The notes under the pieces: model-generated
Database searches by the model: none
Told to the model about the DNA's origin: nothing
What the model saw: only the letters and a program-made list of their open reading frames with translations
Program-made: the position numbers and the translations under genes
Source of the DNA: Methanobrevibacter sp.
GTDB taxonomy: Archaea; Methanobacteriota; Methanobacteria; Methanobacteriales; Methanobacteriaceae
Reading direction: 5' to 3'
Length of the DNA: 64,000 nucleotides
Assembly: GCA_017434555.1 (NCBI GenBank)
Contig: JAFRFB010000055.1
Coordinates: 18,637 to 82,636, forward strand
Shown: positions 60,618 to 64,000 of the stretch, in pieces
How the letters are laid out: every line of letters begins with the position of its first letter
How positions within the stretch are numbered: position 1 is the stretch's first letter

Positions 60618-62432
60618 ATGAAAGGAAAAAGATGTCCTTTTTGCGATAAACTAAATAAAATCGACCATAGATTCTGCGTTTACTGTGGAAGAGAGTTGCC
60701 CGTTGAGGAAATCAATTCCGCCATTCCTGAAAGCCAAAAGAATCTGGAAAGCGAGGAATTTATTGACTGTCCAAAATGCAATACCCGCAATTTAAGTGAA
60801 AGTGTTGAGTGCAGTGAATGCGGATATCTCTTTGATGAGGACATTAAAAGTACTTTTCACACTTCCAAAAAAAGAGAATATAAAAGATGTCCCAGATGCG
60901 GAAGCATTCTCCATTTATACGCTGACACTTGCAGCATCTGCGGTTTTGAACTTATTTCAATTGATTTTGATTCTCCGGATGAATTTTTCGATAATCCTCT
61001 CTATCATGAATATGGAAAAAATCGAGGATTTTTTAAAGGCATTAACGCCTCTCATGATTATGATGACTTTCTTTTGAATTTAAAAAATTACTGTGATGAA
61101 AATGGCATTGATATGGGATTTTCAAAAAGAGGAATGCTTCAATGCCCTGAGTGTCAGCATTTATTCAGTTTCATTTCTCCATATTTCATAAAAAATCACA
61201 AGTGTCCTCATTGCAGTCATAAATTTGATTTCGCTTCAGATAAAAACAGGTATTGTCCAAATTGTGAGGAAGCGGTCGCTGAAGGTCAAAATATTTGCAA
61301 GTGCGGCTATGAACTTGATTTTATTACAGTTGATAAATCATATTGCCTTAACTGCGGAAGGCCTCTAAGTGACGGTGAAGTTAAATGTGAATGCGGATAT
61401 GAACTGGTCTATATTCGATGCCCAAAGTGTTCTGGCATTAATCACCAGACAAATAACTGCTGCACATCATGCGGAAGCCATCTTCAAAGTTCAGATGTTC
61501 AATTTCGCGATAATGCGCCTAAGGGATCAGTATACCAGGACAATAAGCTGGTTTTGGATTTTGATTTTTTAAAAAGTGAGGTATCAAAAAATCCCTATGA
61601 GAAAAAGGGGAAGGTTTATACAAAAACCCTTAAATCTGAATATTCAAGGCATGAAAGAATCATAGATGAAATATCTGCAAGATGGTGGATAACATCCCCG
61701 TTCAACTGCAAGTCCTGTAAAGGTAAAATCGCTCCTTTTGATGAGACATGCTTAAAGTGCAATATCACACATTATACTTCATCTTTTGAAAAGAGAATCC
61801 GGGAACTTAAAACTTCTCGAAATACTTATATCAAAACCCAAAAAAGCAGTGATGAATTATCAAGATTGAAATGGAGCTATAAGCTAAGTGAAAGTGATTT
61901 TAATGATTATCTAAATTCCCTTGCTCCCGCAATTGGTGAATCCCAGCTTACTTACAGACAAAGGCTTTTCAATGAATTTTGGGAAAATTCAGCTATTTTA
62001 TATTTAATTAAAATCATATGGGGAATATACTTTAAAGAACTGTGTATGGGATGTTTAACCGAGTTAAATGATAATCAGAAGGTCTGTCCGTCCTGCGGCA
62101 GGGAAAGGTTTTTTTCTCCTTTAAGTGTAATTCTTAACGGTGAAAGTCTTGAAAGTGACAGGATTCCTCACCAGCATGATGAATTTAAAAGTGGAGTATG
62201 GGCGGCATGCAAGAAAAATGGCGGGGATTTAAGTTATTTTTATGATGGAGTAGTTGGTTGTCCAAAATGTTTGAATTATTTCCATTATATGACTCATGAA
62301 TTTATTGACACCCGTAGATGTCCTCATTGCGGCATGCATTTTGACTTTGCTGCCCATATATATGAGGATGAATGGGATGTTGACGGAATAACCTATGACG
62401 AATGGATGGATATGTACGGATACAGACATTAA
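60618..62432 (+). CDS. Multi-zinc-ribbon protein
   Basis: The 604-residue cytosolic protein contains about ten zinc ribbons in series, for example CPFCDKLNKIDHRFCVYCG at the start, CPKCNTRNLSESVECSECG, CPRCGSILHLYADTCSICG, several in the middle, and CPKCLNYFHYMTHEF with RRCPHCGMHF at the end. The regions between 300 and 480 are helical and lack cysteines. The segment 'GCPKCLNYFHYMTHEFI' repeats an earlier one (QCPECQHLFSFISPYFI), so internal duplication has occurred. A nucleic-acid or protein scaffold role is plausible but unproven. The next gene follows after 12 bp. Confidence 0.8.
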   Translation: MKGKRCPFCDKLNKIDHRFCVYCGRELPVEEINSAIPESQKNLESEEFIDCPKCNTRNLSESVECSECGYLFDEDIKSTFHTSKKREYKRCPRCGSILHLYADTCSICGFELISIDFDSPDEFFDNPLYHEYGKNRGFFKGINASHDYDDFLLNLKNYCDENGIDMGFSKRGMLQCPECQHLFSFISPYFIKNHKCPHCSHKFDFASDKNRYCPNCEEAVAEGQNICKCGYELDFITVDKSYCLNCGRPLSDGEVKCECGYELVYIRCPKCSGINHQTNNCCTSCGSHLQSSDVQFRDNAPKGSVYQDNKLVLDFDFLKSEVSKNPYEKKGKVYTKTLKSEYSRHERIIDEISARWWITSPFNCKSCKGKIAPFDETCLKCNITHYTSSFEKRIRELKTSRNTYIKTQKSSDELSRLKWSYKLSESDFNDYLNSLAPAIGESQLTYRQRLFNEFWENSAILYLIKIIWGIYFKELCMGCLTELNDNQKVCPSCGRERFFSPLSVILNGESLESDRIPHQHDEFKSGVWAACKKNGGDLSYFYDGVVGCPKCLNYFHYMTHEFIDTRRCPHCGMHFDFAAHIYEDEWDVDGITYDEWMDMYGYRH

Positions 62433-62444
62433 TGGAGAGATTGG

Positions 62445-62870
62445 ATGAAAACAATAATATGTCCGAGATGCGGGAAAAAACAGGATGAATCATTTAACTT
62501 CTGTAAGGACTGCGGCAGTTCATTTGCTTTAAAGCAATGTCCTGAGTGCGCAACACTTCAAAGCGAGGTGTTTAAGTTCTGTAAAAAGTGCGGAGCTTCA
62601 CTTTCAGCTGAAAAGTCATATTCAAAAAACTTCAGGACATGTCCTAAATGCGGAGGAAAAGTTCTTGAAAATGACAGGTTCTGCATCCATTGCGGTGAGG
62701 AAATTTCTCCAAATACTGAAAAATGCATCTACTGTGGAAATACTGTTTTATCAACAGATAAATTCTGTACTAATTGCGGAAAAGAATTGAATATTATTAC
62801 ATGTCCGAAATGCGCAAAGAAAACAACTTCGGATAACTTCTGCATCCATTGTGGCTATCACTTGCACTGA
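62445..62870 (+). CDS. Double zinc-ribbon (DZR-type) protein
   Basis: The 141-residue protein is made almost entirely of six or so zinc knuckles: CPRCGKKQDESFNFCKDCG, CPECATLQSEVFKFCKKCG, CPKCGGKVLENDRFCIHCG, CIYCGNTVLSTDKFCTNCG and CPKCAKKTTSDNFCIHCG. GGAGAG-type Shine-Dalgarno precedes the ATG. It forms an operon with the larger multi-ribbon protein. The broken peptide gene at 7733 encodes the same kind of unit. Confidence 0.85.
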   Translation: MKTIICPRCGKKQDESFNFCKDCGSSFALKQCPECATLQSEVFKFCKKCGASLSAEKSYSKNFRTCPKCGGKVLENDRFCIHCGEEISPNTEKCIYCGNTVLSTDKFCTNCGKELNIITCPKCAKKTTSDNFCIHCGYHLH

Positions 62871-62929
62871 TAATTTTAAATACAATTTCTTACAAAAAAT
62901 TTTAATATAATTTCTTATTGGGTGAATTT

Positions 62930-63412
62930 ATGAAAAAGTTATTAATGGCTGTACTTCTTTTATTGACGCTTTGTGTTTCACTTACTGCAGTAAGCGCTGA
63001 GTTTAATATTGGATTATCATCAGGTGAAAGCAGTAATTTCGATGGAGATCCAATAACATTTGAAAACGGTAAACTGGTAATCCAGGGCATTGAATTTGCT
63101 ATTCCTGATGGATATAAGGAAGTGGAAAAATCAAAAATTGTGGAAGGTGAAAGTAAAACATATAAAGGTTTCAATATATCTTCAGACACACTCGCTAAAG
63201 GCAAAGACCAGATAATTGTAAGAGTTTCATACAGCAATACTACTGAAGCCGAATACGCTCCATTTAACACTACTGTGGAAAAAACAATAAATAATTATAC
63301 AGGATGGTTTATTGAAGATAATTTTGGTGCAGTATTTACTTATATCAAAGACAGAAAACTTGTTCAGGTAGTTGCTCCTAATGAAGATACCCTTTATTAT
63401 GTAATCAAATAA
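62930..63412 (+). CDS. Secreted protein of unknown function
   Basis: The 160-residue product has a signal peptide (residues 1-23, ending AVSAE). 'LVIQGIEFAIPDGYKEVEKSK' resembles a segment of the protein at 19525, so the two may be one family. GGTGA lies 4 nt before the ATG at 62930; a TTG at 62918 is less likely. It ends at a terminator shared with the convergent gene. Confidence 0.65.
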   Translation: MKKLLMAVLLLLTLCVSLTAVSAEFNIGLSSGESSNFDGDPITFENGKLVIQGIEFAIPDGYKEVEKSKIVEGESKTYKGFNISSDTLAKGKDQIIVRVSYSNTTEAEYAPFNTTVEKTINNYTGWFIEDNFGAVFTYIKDRKLVQVVAPNEDTLYYVIK

Positions 63413-63433
63413 TATTTTTTAAAAAAAAGAATT

Positions 63434-63450
63434 AGAGAGATAATCTCTCT
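63434..63450. terminator. Bidirectional terminator
   Basis: AGAGAGA (63434-63440) and TCTCTCT (63444-63450) form a 7-bp stem with a 3-nt loop, with T-rich sequence after it and A-rich sequence before it. Both convergent genes end here. Confidence 0.7.
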
Positions 63451-64000
63451 TTATTTTTTACGCTTTCCTGCCACAAAAAGGCAAAGAGCTAATAAAACAA
63501 CTAATACTAAAGCAACACCAGCGAAGTTCTGATTTTTTGCGATTGTTTTACTTATAATGTAATTTGAAAGATTATTGTTTTTAGTCTCAGGAGTAAAATT
63601 ATCCTTTAAAACATTTGTGTCTGTTGAAATGCCTGAACTTGAATCATTGGTTGATGATAAAATCTCAGTCATATTGCTTTCAGACATTGAAGGCAAATCA
63701 TTGCTAATTTCAAAAGATTCTTTTTTGTCCATGAGTTTGATGTTTGTCGTTGTGTTTGCTTTAATGACTTTGAAATGTGTTGTATATGTTCCATAACAAT
63801 AATTATTTTCTGTAATTGTCATTTTGGCTTCATATTCTCCAGCGTCCCATCCATCATACTTTATCTTAATTTCGCGAGAATACCTCGACTGTGCGACAAG
63901 CCTAGGATCAGTAATTTGTTATATACCTAAAGTATATGTTAGTGCAGTTCTATGAACTGATAATGTTGTTGTGCGCATTATTCTCCCTTGAAACTGCGTC
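63451..64000 (-). pseudogene. C-terminal part of a surface protein gene, interrupted by an in-frame stop
   Basis: The last 170 or so residues encoded on this strand read as a beta-domain ('EIKIKYDGWDAGEYEAKMTITENN'), a Ser/Thr/Asn-rich linker (SSTNDSSSGIST) and a C-terminal membrane anchor ending CLFVAGKRKK. The frame continues upstream of the ATG at 63822 without a start signal to a TAA at 63919-63921, beyond which the same frame is open again to the window edge (RIMRTTTLSVHRTALTYTLG). The gene is therefore either broken by a nonsense change or the edge sequence is unreliable. Confidence 0.5.

Noticed and set aside
1..64000. tRNA, rRNA, CRISPR arrays, integrase and insertion-sequence genes
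   Set aside because: I looked for conserved T-loop sequences, regular spaced repeats and transposase or integrase motifs and saw none. Rpn-like proteins are the nearest to mobile-element genes.

Overview
The window looks like chromosomal DNA of a gut or rumen methanogenic archaeon of the family Methanobacteriaceae, most likely a Methanobrevibacter. It is visibly AT-rich, promoters are archaeal (TATA boxes about 25 bp before starts or leaders, some genes apparently leaderless), and it holds two core methanogenesis or coenzyme F420 genes: methenyl-tetrahydromethanopterin cyclohydrolase (mch) and F420H2:NADP oxidoreductase. Secreted beta-helix and Ig-repeat adhesin-like proteins of the kind typical of Methanobrevibacter are scattered through it. 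No rRNA, tRNA or CRISPR array was seen.

Layout. 0-7 kb: an HTH regulator, mch, a DUF4013 membrane protein, a large adhesin, a DUF2284 protein, F420H2:NADP oxidoreductase and a MutH/Sau3AI-like protein. 7-13 kb: accessory DNA with a broken zinc-ribbon gene, an Rpn-like nuclease, a second adhesin, a decayed TIGR04076 gene and a small secreted peptide. 13-22 kb: housekeeping and stress genes (FAD disulfide reductase-like protein, Mrp ATPase, MsrAB, ketopantoate reductase-like protein, CDF transporter) mixed with four SseB-like small proteins and a STAS-like DUF4325 protein. 22-28 kb: an SpoVK/CbbX-type AAA ATPase, rubrerythrin, a QueG-like Fe-S protein and a VWA protein; the last two share a duplicated control region with TTTAGG-N4-CCTAAA palindromes that resemble iron-regulator boxes. 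28-38 kb: PAP2-like membrane protein, hydrolase plus glycosyltransferase operon, a second Rpn-like gene with a decayed duplicate of its 3' end, MarR plus MATE operon, MntP, sortase-style anchored proteins, UspA and uracil-DNA glycosylase. 38-44 kb: the largest adhesin and a cluster of very small genes ending in an HNH nuclease.

44-57 kb is the most interesting block. An ATP-grasp ligase converges on an operon encoding RsbV-, RsbW- and RsbU-like partner-switch proteins, which diverges over 61 bp from a 2194-residue two-module nonribosomal peptide synthetase ending in a thioester reductase domain. Directly behind it is a MATE exporter with an RsbW-like ATPase domain fused to its C-terminus. Archaea have no sigma factor for the Rsb proteins to control, so the fused exporter is a candidate direct target. 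From memory, an NRPS with nearby MATE and Rsb-like genes has been remarked on in rumen Methanobrevibacter, so the cluster itself is not entirely new. The exporter fusion, the missing ATP-lid motif and the unusual first adenylation pocket deserve attention.

57-64 kb holds a zinc-ribbon and DUF2207-like operon, a secreted tannase-like esterase that looks acquired from gut bacteria, multi-zinc-ribbon proteins, a small secreted protein, and a gene interrupted by a stop codon near the window end.
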